A stretch of DNA of 64,000 bases. It comes from an uncultured Litoreibacter sp. GTDB lineage: Bacteria; Pseudomonadota; Alphaproteobacteria; Rhodobacterales; Rhodobacteraceae. The first letter of the stretch is position 1, and every line of letters starts with the position of its first letter. Position numbers and translations under genes: made by a program. Location: assembly GCA_947504205.1 (NCBI GenBank), contig CANNGL010000003.1:310001-374000 (forward strand). Direction: 5' to 3'. Under the pieces are notes generated by a model, which searched no databases, was not told the DNA's origin, and worked only from the letters and a program-made list of their open reading frames with translations. Shown piece by piece: positions 28,984 to 37,303 of this stretch.

Positions 28984-29601
28984 ATGCGTGCGCTCTGGAT
29001 CTTACTGCTTCTGCCACTGGCCGCTTGCTTCGACGCGGAAGCTGATCTGCGCTTTGCCGAAGACGAGGTCGTGACGGCGGATGTTAAGATGACACTTGGT
29101 CGCCAGCTTTATGAGCTTGTTCAGCTTGGAGCGACGGGCGGACAGTCGTTTTGTCCAAAAGGTGGACAGACCAGCATCAACTCTGAAAGTGCGGTATGTG
29201 AATTCACAGAAGAGCGGAGCTTGGACAAAGCTATTTCCGAGGTAAACAAGGCCAGTGCCCAAGAAGACTTTTTGCGAGATGCAGAGATAGTCAGACTGGA
29301 CAAAGAGCGCGTCAAAGTGATCGTTCCGCTTGATTTTGAGAAGGTGCAGAAGCTACCTGAACTGGGCTCAGACAACCCCATGTTGCCCACATTGTTGGAT
29401 GCTTTGGCAGGGCACGCAGTTGTTTTGCGTGTTCATGGGCTGGAGATCGAGCAGACGAATGGAAAGCGGCTAGACGGTGGAAAAACTGCTGAATTGATCG
29501 TGCCTACGGCTGAAATTCTTGAACCGACTGGCGCTATTCCAGATGTTTTTGAAGTGACAGTGAAGTACCGTAGCTGCGGTTTCTCTGGTCTGAGCTGCTA
29601 G
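28984..29601 (+). CDS. Predicted lipoprotein of unknown function
   Basis: A 205-residue protein with a lipoprotein signal peptide: MRALWILLLLPLAAC, with the lipidated Cys at 15. The mature part contains paired cysteines (FCPKGG, VCEF and the C-terminal CGFSGLSC) that could form disulfides. I do not recognise a domain. It lies 45 bases after typA on the same strand and is convergent with the MOSC gene (four-base overlap). Confidence 0.75.
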   Translation: MRALWILLLLPLAACFDAEADLRFAEDEVVTADVKMTLGRQLYELVQLGATGGQSFCPKGGQTSINSESAVCEFTEERSLDKAISEVNKASAQEDFLRDAEIVRLDKERVKVIVPLDFEKVQKLPELGSDNPMLPTLLDALAGHAVVLRVHGLEIEQTNGKRLDGGKTAELIVPTAEILEPTGAIPDVFEVTVKYRSCGFSGLSC

Positions 29602-30071
29602 CCAAAAAATGGTGCCAGCGTATCGCCTTTGCGGATCAAGCCACCGTCAAGAATTTCTGCATACCATCCGCCATGGCCACGCATAGCATTGTAGCCGCCA
29701 GCACCAATGGTTTTCTCCATCCGCGAGCATGGCGCGCAGGGACCGCTAAGTTTGATCTTGGCATCACCAAGTTGCAGCACGTGGTGGCGTAAGGCCGTCA
29801 GATTGATGCTTGAGATCACGATGTTCCGGCGAAGCAAATCTGGAGTGATTTGCGTCCCGGTTAGGGCCGCTATCACCGGAAGATGCTCTGCCTGAATCAG
29901 CGTCAGGGCACGTTTGCCGCCGGAGGCAAAGTGATCGCCGGTCAGCCCGTCGGGCGTGGCCTCCACCTGCTCCACTGCGTTGATATCAGCTAAACGTGCC
30001 GGTCGAAGGCCGATCCAATCTACTCGACCGGGGTTGGTATGCCGGCGCATCAACTCTCGGATGGTGCTCAT
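29598..30071 (-). CDS. MOSC-domain protein
   Basis: A 157-residue MOSC domain, the fold that carries sulfur in molybdenum-cofactor sulfurases. GDHFASGGKRALTLIQAEHL and the conserved Cys region GPCAPCSRME are present. As a stand-alone domain it may be part of a sulfur-transfer or detoxification step. The partner is unknown. The start overlaps the end of the small membrane-protein gene (ATGA). Confidence 0.85.
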   Translation of the reverse strand: MSTIRELMRRHTNPGRVDWIGLRPARLADINAVEQVEATPDGLTGDHFASGGKRALTLIQAEHLPVIAALTGTQITPDLLRRNIVISSINLTALRHHVLQLGDAKIKLSGPCAPCSRMEKTIGAGGYNAMRGHGGWYAEILDGGLIRKGDTLAPFFG

Positions 30072-30331
30072 AACTGGAAGTCGAGACAGGTTTTCTTGCG
30101 CGCGGGCAATACAAATGGAGCTCCAGCACTATAGAGCTCGCGCACGTAATCCGGATCATCGCTGCGCAAAATAAGAAGATGTTCTGTTATCCCGACAATC
30201 GCTACGCCCTCTGGCAGTTCGATGCCAGTACGTGGAATCGCTGCCGTATCTATAGAACCGATCACCATTGTGGTGGCAGCGATGGCAAGCCACGAAAGCA
30301 ACATGCAGGGGATGATGAACAGCCGTTTCAT
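30068..30331 (-). CDS. Small exported or membrane-anchored hypothetical protein
   Basis: An 87-residue protein with an N-terminal hydrophobic segment (about 4-26) followed by a small soluble domain (GVAIVGITEHLLILRSDDPDYVRELYSAGA). I do not recognise it. Overlap with the MOSC start by four bases shows that they form one translation unit. Lies about 50 bases after the 349-residue membrane-anchored protein gene on the same strand. Confidence 0.7.
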   Translation of the reverse strand: MKRLFIIPCMLLSWLAIAATTMVIGSIDTAAIPRTGIELPEGVAIVGITEHLLILRSDDPDYVRELYSAGAPFVLPARKKTCLDFQL

Positions 30332-30382
30332 ATGCGTTCAGCCGATCCTTCGGGGAGAATACTTGCGAGCGTGGGAAGCGTT

Positions 30383-31432
30383 TCAGTAATCATAAATATG
30401 CTCTAACTTGCCGCTCTGTCGACCAAGCGTGCGGATCAGATTGGTCAAATCAGGAACTTTGGTGGCAATAAGATAGCGTCGGTCAGTGAAACCAGGGCGG
30501 GCTGAGTTGGAGAGCAATTGGGCTGTCTCGGTCAATCGTGGGGCCGTCTGTCCAATGTAACTGAGAAGAATATCGTCGTTGCCCGCGATCTCTACAAAGT
30601 TGCCACTTTGCTGGGCCAATTGCCGCGCCAAATTGGTGAATACCCGATAGCGAGGCGTTTCGGCGATCAAGGGGTCGCTAGACAAGACGGTCGTCTTAGG
30701 CTGCGAGGCAAGCCAAGCCTCATTAATGTCCGTAACTGCGACCTTCATTGTCAGTTCGTCTTGGCCAACGGCACTTACCGCTTGGGCGATGACACGTGCA
30801 TATGCCGCTTTGGCCTTCCATTCAGCTCCCAGTGCAAGGCGGCGCTCCCAACTGCGCAGGTTCGTGGGTTCGGCCCGCCACAGCTTGATTATCCAGCTGT
30901 CAAAGTCGTATTTGTACCAAGGAACCTGTTGGAGAAAGGTGGCGTAGTTTTTCGCCATCTCGGCTTCAATCTGATCTTGAGGCGAGAGGTGATCGATGAA
31001 ACTGAACCCACGCCCGATCGTTTCCTCGTAGAGTGCTTTGAAGGCCATCTCCAAGGTGAAACTTGCGCCGATCGTATAGATGGTGGCTTTGCTGTCGAAA
31101 CCAGCTTCACCCAGCTCGTCGGCTTTGGGCATAAGGCTGCAAAGCGATGACCAAAAACCCACAACGGCCTGAACGTAGGGGAAGTCGTGCGGCTCGCCTT
31201 GTTTCACGGCCTCCGCATAACCTTCGTAAGCATAAACGATATGCCACTCTGGATAGACCATATAGGTACGCGCCTCTGCGCGCCAATCTTGTGGCGTTTC
31301 AATAACGGCGGGTTGAGATTGTTCGATCGGCTCTCCCCGGCACGCAAATTCCGTGTAGAAGATTGGGCCGCCGACCATAACAGAGACAGCGAGAAAAAAT
31401 ACGCCTATCCATTTGAACAGTCGACCGATCAT
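30383..31432 (-). CDS. Membrane-anchored hypothetical protein (349 aa)
   Basis: An N-terminal hydrophobic anchor (about 8-27) is followed by a large, probably periplasmic domain. The domain is rich in Trp/Tyr and helices: TYMVYPEWHIVYAYEGYA, QVPWYKYDFDSWIIKLWRAEPTN and a C-terminal alpha/beta part. I do not recognise a family. Its ATG overlaps the stop of the DUF4383-like gene (TCAT), so it is translated together with that gene and the FAD oxidase. A partner or assembly role for the oxidase is a guess from context. Confidence 0.75.
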   Translation of the reverse strand: MIGRLFKWIGVFFLAVSVMVGGPIFYTEFACRGEPIEQSQPAVIETPQDWRAEARTYMVYPEWHIVYAYEGYAEAVKQGEPHDFPYVQAVVGFWSSLCSLMPKADELGEAGFDSKATIYTIGASFTLEMAFKALYEETIGRGFSFIDHLSPQDQIEAEMAKNYATFLQQVPWYKYDFDSWIIKLWRAEPTNLRSWERRLALGAEWKAKAAYARVIAQAVSAVGQDELTMKVAVTDINEAWLASQPKTTVLSSDPLIAETPRYRVFTNLARQLAQQSGNFVEIAGNDDILLSYIGQTAPRLTETAQLLSNSARPGFTDRRYLIATKVPDLTNLIRTLGRQSGKLEHIYDY

Positions 31433-31839
31433 CCGCGATCAAAGGCCCATGCAGAGAACACAGCGAAGCCGCCTAGCGCCAGATGCGGGATGTTTGCGGC
31501 AAGTTTGATCAAGAAGCTCGGGTATTCGTAGAAACCGTAGATGAAAATGCCGAAATCAAGGAAGCCCGATCCAGTTGCAAGACCGAGAAGCCCATCAAAG
31601 AAATATGCAGCGCCAAACCAGATCAAAAAGGTCTTCGAGGCACGATGGGATATGAGAGCCGCAGCTAAAGCCCAAAGCGCCGAGGCGACATGGAGCAGAT
31701 CGTCGAATAGGTCGAGCGCGAATATCCCAAATGCTTTGCCATCGTCGTCGATGATGCCAGGGATTGGCAGATAGTTGAGTGATGCGGCGATGCCCACGAC
31801 CACAAAATAGCCAAAGGCGATTTTACGAAGTGAAGTCAA
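31429..31839 (-). CDS. Small multi-pass membrane protein, DUF4383-like
   Basis: A 136-residue protein with four hydrophobic segments, including LFDDLLHVASALWALAAAL and KLAANIPHLALGGFAVFSAW; the repeated Leu-His pattern recalls DUF4383 proteins. The start is taken as TTG at 31837-31839 (MTSLRKIAFGYF), one base after the FAD oxidase stop, with GAGG seven bases upstream. The open frame runs on to 32007, but that part lies inside the oxidase gene and does not look like protein of this kind. Confidence 0.7.
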   Translation of the reverse strand: MTSLRKIAFGYFVVVGIAASLNYLPIPGIIDDDGKAFGIFALDLFDDLLHVASALWALAAALISHRASKTFLIWFGAAYFFDGLLGLATGSGFLDFGIFIYGFYEYPSFLIKLAANIPHLALGGFAVFSAWAFDRG

Positions 31840-31840
31840 A

Positions 31841-33328
31841 TCAAGACCTCGCCATATATGTGTCCCACAAGGCGTGGCGGAACAGGTTTCCTGGGTCCAT
31901 CGCTCGCTTTTTGGCAGCGAAAGGGCGGAGGCCAGGATAGGCTTTCTCAATTTGATCCTGACGTGCATGTAGCCGGTAGGGCAAGTAGTAGCTTCCACCG
32001 ATTGCAAGCGTCCGATCTATTAATTCTTCGGTCATCCGGTGCATGTCGGCTTCGCCCCGATGCGACTTTTCCTGCGAAAAGAGCATGACACAGGCTATAC
32101 GATCGTTCGGGGCGTATGAGAGCCAGCTTTCATTATCAGGTGCAACATAGCGTAGGGTGATGTTCAAGAGTTCCTGATAACTTGAGGGGATCACCTCCTG
32201 GCAGGCACTGACGAATGCTCCGAAATTCTCTGGGCTGACAAAATACTCATGCAGGATGTCGGTTCTACCCGGATCTTGATCATCAAGGGTGATTACTGGT
32301 TCATTCAGCAGAGTGTTGCGTGTTGTGTCTGATCCACCGATGAAGGGTCCTAAGCCTGCTTCGAACCACCAGCGTCGATGCTTCGCACGATCTGATCCGA
32401 GCTGATCCCGGAAAATACGCCGGGCAGTGTGGCTCAGCCAACCAGATCCCGGTGCGGGCGGTATGTCACTTTGATTGCGGGTGGGGCGATAGGTGATCAT
32501 CATCGCTTCTTCGAAGAAACGATCAATTGAAACGTCCATGCGCCCATATGCCATTTGAACGCCAGTTCCGTCTTTGATCGTTTTGACGAAACGTGGTCCA
32601 AACTCCATAGGACTCATGCGTTCAAATCGAGGCTCAAGACGGGTGTTGACGACCATCTGCATTTCAAGTTCCGTTATCACGCCAAAAAGGCCGTAGCCCC
32701 CCATTGCCGCCCGGAAAATGTCGGCGTTTTCGCTGCGCGAACACGTGATCAAAGAGCCGTCGGCCAGCATCATGCGCAATGACTTCACGGTTGACCCGCA
32801 GCCCGAGAATGGCACAGGCCAGCCATGTGCATTTACAGAGTAGGTGCTGGCAACGCCAAAATCATTGTTCGACTGCATAACGGCTGGTGAAAAACCTTGC
32901 GCATCAAGCTGTCGAATTACGGTCGACCAGCGCGTGCCACCGCCGCAGCGATAGGTCATAGCGGAGCTGTCTATCGCTACCCAATCGTCGGTTAGGCTGA
33001 GTGTTGTGCCGCCGCGGGCCATAGATTGCCCGCCCATCGAATGGCGCGCCGCGCTTGCAATGAACGGACGGCCTTCGGATTTGGCCGCCATGAGTTCTCC
33101 ACGCAGGTTGTCCAACGCCGCTTGGTCAAATTTCTTAGTGAAGCTCAGATGTTTGTTCACGGGGGTAGGAGACAGTTCACTTGCATCGTTGAGGACGAGC
33201 GGGTTGTCGGTCGGTGTGCTCAACACGCGCCCGACGGGTATTTCTTCACGCAACGCCGCCCGCGTACCAAGGCCGCCAAGTACGGCACCTGTTCCTAGCA
33301 GGAATAGTCTGCGGCTTGTTTTGCTCAT
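31841..33328 (-). CDS. FAD-binding (aldonolactone oxidase-like) oxidoreductase with Tat-type signal
   Basis: A 495-residue protein starting with a twin-arginine-type signal (SRRLFLLG, residues 5-12, then a hydrophobic run). The FAD_binding_4 (VAO/PCMH) domain covers about 70-250 with AARHSMGGQSMARGG and GYGLFGVITELE, and the C-terminal half resembles D-arabinono-1,4-lactone oxidase-type enzymes. Folded, FAD-loaded export fits Tat. The substrate and electron acceptor are unknown. First gene of a tight three-gene unit with two membrane proteins. Confidence 0.85.
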   Translation of the reverse strand: MSKTSRRLFLLGTGAVLGGLGTRAALREEIPVGRVLSTPTDNPLVLNDASELSPTPVNKHLSFTKKFDQAALDNLRGELMAAKSEGRPFIASAARHSMGGQSMARGGTTLSLTDDWVAIDSSAMTYRCGGGTRWSTVIRQLDAQGFSPAVMQSNNDFGVASTYSVNAHGWPVPFSGCGSTVKSLRMMLADGSLITCSRSENADIFRAAMGGYGLFGVITELEMQMVVNTRLEPRFERMSPMEFGPRFVKTIKDGTGVQMAYGRMDVSIDRFFEEAMMITYRPTRNQSDIPPAPGSGWLSHTARRIFRDQLGSDRAKHRRWWFEAGLGPFIGGSDTTRNTLLNEPVITLDDQDPGRTDILHEYFVSPENFGAFVSACQEVIPSSYQELLNITLRYVAPDNESWLSYAPNDRIACVMLFSQEKSHRGEADMHRMTEELIDRTLAIGGSYYLPYRLHARQDQIEKAYPGLRPFAAKKRAMDPGNLFRHALWDTYMARS

Positions 33329-33527
33329 TATCCCTGGCCCGTTTTGTGTCTGATCGCACGCTTAGTTGATGTGTGGGCATCAATTGGCGATTTGAAGGGT
33401 TTGGCAAACAATAAGGCGATTTTCATGGTGGGGTCAAAACAGAGTTGGTCGCTGACGCCTATGAGTTGGGCCGCGGACTACAGACCCAAGTCGAAAGCCA
33501 TCGACACCAGCGAATTTGGAGACTTTC

Positions 33528-34307
33528 TCAAGATGCTCTTTGCAAAGAAACCTGTTCATCGCGCAGAAATACAGGGTTTTCTGGTGTCGATCGGTCCGCC
33601 TGATACACATAGCCGCCAGTATCGAAATCTCGCAGATGTTCCGGGTTCTTGATGCGGTTTTGCACAATAAACCGTGCCATCGCACCACGCGCCTTCTTAG
33701 CGAAGAAACTGACGATTTTCGGGCCGCCGGGCTTGTCCTCCAAGAATGTCGGAGTGATTATCCTAAGTTTGATTGCTTTAAGATCAACGGCTCCAAAATA
33801 TTCCTGACTGGCGCAGTTTATCAGGGTATCGGCACCAGTTTCCTCGGCTTGCTCATTTAAGCTTCTGGCGATCTTATCTCCCCAGAAATCGTAGAGGTTT
33901 TTGCCTGCCTTGGTCTTCATCCGACTCCCCATCTCCAGACGGTATGGCTGGATCGCATCGAGTGGACGCAGGACACCATAAAGACCAGATAAGATACGCA
34001 GATGACCCTGAGCGTATTCGAGTTCGTCTGGGTCCAAGCTTCTTGCATCCAGACCTTGGTATGTGTCACCGGCAAAGCAATATATTGCATGATTTCTCGG
34101 GGCGTCATCGAAATCTCTAAACCGTTCGCGATTTAACTTAGCCAAATCTGGAGAAATCGACATCAGCTTTTGCAGGTCCGCTATTGTGAGTCGTCTGGCT
34201 GCTTTGATGAGGGTCGCCGTCTCCTCTGGGAATACAGGAGAAGTTGCGGCGTCATCGTGCAGTTTGGACATTTCAAGTTTTTTGGCTGGCGATATCACAC
34301 AAAGCAT
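33528..34307 (-). CDS. yaaA: Peroxide-stress protein YaaA
   Basis: UPF0246/YaaA family, 259 residues; in E. coli it lowers free iron and limits Fenton damage during peroxide stress. Family segments include MLCVISPAKKL at the start, YCFAGDTYQGLDA and LSGLYGVLRPLD. A GAGGGAAG site precedes the ATG at 34307. Stands alone between recQ and the FAD oxidase on the same strand. Confidence 0.92.
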   Translation of the reverse strand: MLCVISPAKKLEMSKLHDDAATSPVFPEETATLIKAARRLTIADLQKLMSISPDLAKLNRERFRDFDDAPRNHAIYCFAGDTYQGLDARSLDPDELEYAQGHLRILSGLYGVLRPLDAIQPYRLEMGSRMKTKAGKNLYDFWGDKIARSLNEQAEETGADTLINCASQEYFGAVDLKAIKLRIITPTFLEDKPGGPKIVSFFAKKARGAMARFIVQNRIKNPEHLRDFDTGGYVYQADRSTPENPVFLRDEQVSLQRAS

Positions 34308-34365
34308 TGTTGTCTTCCCTCTCGACTACATCAGAACGTAACGGTTCAATTCGGATCGTCCAGTC

Positions 34366-36414
34366 TCAACCGTCTTGTAAGACGCGCAGAAATGCCGCAG
34401 CGAAGCGCTCTGCTTTTTTGTCTCCGATGACGTTCGCAATCGTGCTCTGATTTTCTGGGCGCATCTGCGCCAGCTTAGCCAACATTGATGCAGAGCAACT
34501 CATTGGTTTTTCCAATCCGTTTTCCCCACGTTGAAGCTGAACTTGAGCCTCCAGAAGCTGGTCATATAGGGAACCAGTGGGCTTACCAGAAAGCTTGCGG
34601 CGCATCGGATGTTGCTCTTCGGCAATCTCTCCCGTGATGACCGCAAGAAATGTGCTCCCAAAGCTTTCCAGTTTCTTTGCACCGACTCCGGAGGTGCGGG
34701 CGAAATCATCAAGCGTCCGGGGTCGCTGCTCTGCCATTTCTATCAGACTCTTATCTGTGAATATGACGTAAGCCGGAACCCTAGCGGCTTCGGCCAGAGC
34801 ACGGCGCTTCGCTTTGAGTGCAGACAGAAGCGGTGCGTCTTCCTCGCTAACCAGCATTTTGACGGCTGGACGCCTGCTCCCCTTCTCAATTGTATCCTTG
34901 CGCAATGTGATCGACGCCTCGTCGCGGAGAATTGGTCGTGCGGCTTGGGTCATGCGCAAAGCGCCGTGACGCGACGGATCAGGCCTCATCAGATCATGTG
35001 CCATTATCTGGCGAAATATCGATTGCCATTCGCGCCGATCAAACTCTGTGCCAATCCCGAAAGTTGGCAAGGCGTCATGCCCTCGAGATTGAATCTTGTC
35101 CGTCTTTGTCCCGGTCAGTATGTCGATCAGGTGACCTGCACCGAACGTTTCGTCGGTGCGAAGCGCTGCGGACAAGGCTTTGCGAACTGACTGTGTGGCA
35201 TCAAATGTCTCGGGCGGTTTGTCGCATAGATCGCATCCGGAACATGCTGTTTGGGTGTCGCCGAAATACACTAACAGCGACCGCCTGCGGCAGGCGATCG
35301 CCTCTGCCAAACCCAATAAAGCGTTCAGCCGCGCGTGATCGGCTGATTTGCGGTCGTCCGGCGCCAAGCCTTCATCGATTTGTTGCCGTCTAAACCGAAT
35401 ATCTTCCGGGCCATAGAGTGTAAGTGTCTCTGCGGGCGCTCCGTCCCGCCCGGCACGACCTATTTCTTGGTAATACGCTTCGATTGACTTCGGGAGATCT
35501 GCGTGCGCGACCCAGCGAATGTCAGGCTTATCCACGCCCATACCAAAGGCGACGGTTGCGGCAACAATCAACCCGTCTTCTGCCGAAAACCGGGTCTCTA
35601 CAATCCGACGATCCTCTGCATCCATTCCACCGTGATACGCGCATGCCTTGTGACCATCTTCGTCAAGCGCACGTGCCAATGCCTCAGTCTTTGCGCGGGT
35701 GCCGCAATAGATTATGCCAGATTGCCCACGTCGCGCATCGGCATAATCAAGGATTTGTTTTCGCGGTGAGTTTTTAACCTGAAATGCCAAGTAAAGATTT
35801 GGTCGATCAAAGCCATGCAGAAAGGTGCGCGGCGGCTGTCCATCAAATAACCTGTTGATGATTTCAGTTCGTGTTTCCTCGTCGGCAGTAGCCGTGAAGG
35901 CTGCGAGTGGTGCGTCAAGAGATCTGCGCAAATCTCCAATACGGAGATAGTCTGGGCGGAAATCATGGCCCCATTGGCTTACGCAGTGGGCTTCATCGAC
36001 AGCAATGAGACTAACGTTGGCTCGGGCTAACAGGTCGCGGGTTGCTGTGGTGGCCAGACGTTCTGGAGCGAGGTAGAGCAACTTCAGACTTCCCGCATGT
36101 AACGCCGAGAATACTCGGTCTGTTTCTTCTTCGGTGTTGCCTGATGTGAGTGCGCCAGCCTCTACGCCCGCTGCACGTAATACGCGGACTTGGTCGCGCA
36201 TCAGAGCAATAAGTGGAGAGACAACGACAGTTAACCCTGAGCGGGCAAGTGCTGGAAGTTGAAAACACAGCGATTTTCCACCACCTGTTGGCATTATTGC
36301 CAGCGTGTTTTCGCCTGCCGTCACGGCTTCTACAATTTCGGCCTGCCCCGGTCGAAATTCACTGAAACCAAAGACATCGGACAAAAGTTGTGCCGGGTCG
36401 AACATGGAGCTCAT
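34366..36414 (-). CDS. recQ: ATP-dependent DNA helicase RecQ
   Basis: A 3'-5' helicase for replication-fork and recombination repair. Walker A MPTGGGKSLC and the DEAH box (AVDEAHCVSQWG) are in the helicase core. A zinc region (CACRR-type Cys near 375 and CSGCDLC near 395-401), the RQC winged helix and an HRDC domain near 520-600 follow. Full length of 682 residues. A second ATG three codons in is also possible. A perfect 10-bp inverted repeat lies just upstream at 36425-36472. Confidence 0.95.
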   Translation of the reverse strand: MSSMFDPAQLLSDVFGFSEFRPGQAEIVEAVTAGENTLAIMPTGGGKSLCFQLPALARSGLTVVVSPLIALMRDQVRVLRAAGVEAGALTSGNTEEETDRVFSALHAGSLKLLYLAPERLATTATRDLLARANVSLIAVDEAHCVSQWGHDFRPDYLRIGDLRRSLDAPLAAFTATADEETRTEIINRLFDGQPPRTFLHGFDRPNLYLAFQVKNSPRKQILDYADARRGQSGIIYCGTRAKTEALARALDEDGHKACAYHGGMDAEDRRIVETRFSAEDGLIVAATVAFGMGVDKPDIRWVAHADLPKSIEAYYQEIGRAGRDGAPAETLTLYGPEDIRFRRQQIDEGLAPDDRKSADHARLNALLGLAEAIACRRRSLLVYFGDTQTACSGCDLCDKPPETFDATQSVRKALSAALRTDETFGAGHLIDILTGTKTDKIQSRGHDALPTFGIGTEFDRREWQSIFRQIMAHDLMRPDPSRHGALRMTQAARPILRDEASITLRKDTIEKGSRRPAVKMLVSEEDAPLLSALKAKRRALAEAARVPAYVIFTDKSLIEMAEQRPRTLDDFARTSGVGAKKLESFGSTFLAVITGEIAEEQHPMRRKLSGKPTGSLYDQLLEAQVQLQRGENGLEKPMSCSASMLAKLAQMRPENQSTIANVIGDKKAERFAAAFLRVLQDG

Positions 36415-36424
36415 GGCCTGTTTT

Positions 36425-36472
36425 TAGATTAGTGCTTTGCTCGTATTTGATACAGTTTTTCACACTAATCTA
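36425..36472. repeat. 10-bp perfect inverted repeat just upstream of recQ
   Basis: TAGATTAGTG at 36425-36434 and CACTAATCTA at 36463-36472 are exact reverse complements separated by 28 bases. The nearer arm is 10 bases from the recQ start codon. It could be a two-site operator (arm centres 38 bases apart) or a hairpin in the recQ leader; no match to the alphaproteobacterial LexA box (GTTC-N7-GTTC) is seen. Confidence 0.6.
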
Positions 36473-36530
36473 GCGTAAACAACCGATCAGAACCCCATAT
36501 TTTGTGTGACCGTTGATCACCTCAAGACAC

Positions 36531-36707
36531 TTAGTCTTTCCCATCATCGGCCTTCCGCCATTGCTGAAGAAGAAGTGTTGTTCCGGCACAAGGAGTGATC
36601 GCATCATTAATAAATATTGGACCGCGATAAGGTTTTTGCGGTGGTTTGGTTGTGTCTTCAGCGTCTTGCCCAAAGTGCAGAAGAAAAGGGTTTGCGACCG
36701 TATCCAT
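36531..36707 (-). CDS. Candidate small protein (58 aa)
   Basis: From the ATG at 36707 the frame gives MDTVANPFLLHFGQDAEDTT, then a basic/polar C-terminal end (QQWRKADDGKD). The composition looks like protein rather than chance reading, and it fills an otherwise empty gap between rsmD and recQ on their strand. No ribosome site is obvious. Seven more residues can be added from 36728. I do not recognise a family. Confidence 0.45.
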   Translation of the reverse strand: MDTVANPFLLHFGQDAEDTTKPPQKPYRGPIFINDAITPCAGTTLLLQQWRKADDGKD

Positions 36708-36745
36708 ACACAGATTGTGAACCGCCAATTAAGCATTTGTCTAGT

Positions 36746-37303
36746 TTAGGCGCGTAGAAAGCTAATAATGGTGTCACCCATCTTGCGGGTCTCGATAAAC
36801 GATGTACCTGCCGCGGGTTCAACCGTCTGATTATCTTCAACTACGATCAAGGCGTCCTCGGCAATCCAGTTGCCAACCTGAGCAGACCCAATAGCTTTCG
36901 AAAAATAACCCTTTCCGTAAGGGGCATCCAGAAAGATCAAGTTGGCGGGCTCGCCGGTGTTTTTCGGAAGTCTGAGTGCATTGCAGCCAAGGAGCGTGCA
37001 CGTGTCTTCTAAGTCGAGCTTCCGAATGTTTTCTCGGATCAGCTGCGATGCCACGCGCCCATTATCAACAAGAGTGGCTGACTGCGCGCCACGCGAGATT
37101 GCCTCAAACGCCAATGTGCCAGTTCCCGCAAACAGGTCGAGAACCACTGCATCTATAATTGGATCACCAAAGCGCCCCCCGGTTAAAGTGTTGAACAGAC
37201 TTTCGCGCACGCGATCAGTAGTGGGTCGCAAGTGCGCTGCGGGGTCACCTTTGCCAATAGTCGCTAACGATCGACCACGCAGATGACCCGCGATAATTCT
37301 CAC
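36746..37303 (-). CDS. rsmD: 16S rRNA (guanine-966-N2)-methyltransferase
   Basis: SAM-dependent methyltransferase for G966 of 16S rRNA, 185 residues. MRIIAGHLRGRSL at the start, LRPTTDRVRESLFN, the SAM motif DLFAGTGTLAFEAISRG and the catalytic tetrad region are as expected. The tetrad here reads DAPYGKG rather than the usual (N/D)PPY. Its start overlaps the stop of the flavoprotein gene by four bases. Confidence 0.93.
   Translation of the reverse strand: MRIIAGHLRGRSLATIGKGDPAAHLRPTTDRVRESLFNTLTGGRFGDPIIDAVVLDLFAGTGTLAFEAISRGAQSATLVDNGRVASQLIRENIRKLDLEDTCTLLGCNALRLPKNTGEPANLIFLDAPYGKGYFSKAIGSAQVGNWIAEDALIVVEDNQTVEPAAGTSFIETRKMGDTIISFLRA

Larger units (their letters stand above)
36415..36745. 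other. Intergenic region between rsmD and recQ
   Basis: About 330 bases, richer in A/T than its surroundings. It contains the inverted repeat next to recQ (36425-36472) and one open frame that looks protein-like (36531-36707). No RNA gene is seen. Confidence 0.6.

Noticed and set aside
30518-31150. Open frame of 210 codons antisense to the 349-residue membrane-anchored protein gene
   Set aside because: The minus-strand gene has a clear anchor, coupled start and proper overlaps with neighbours; the plus-strand frame has no start signal.
33344-33652. 102-codon plus-strand frame between the FAD oxidase and yaaA
   Set aside because: Overlaps the end of yaaA, no ribosome site, composition unlike neighbours.
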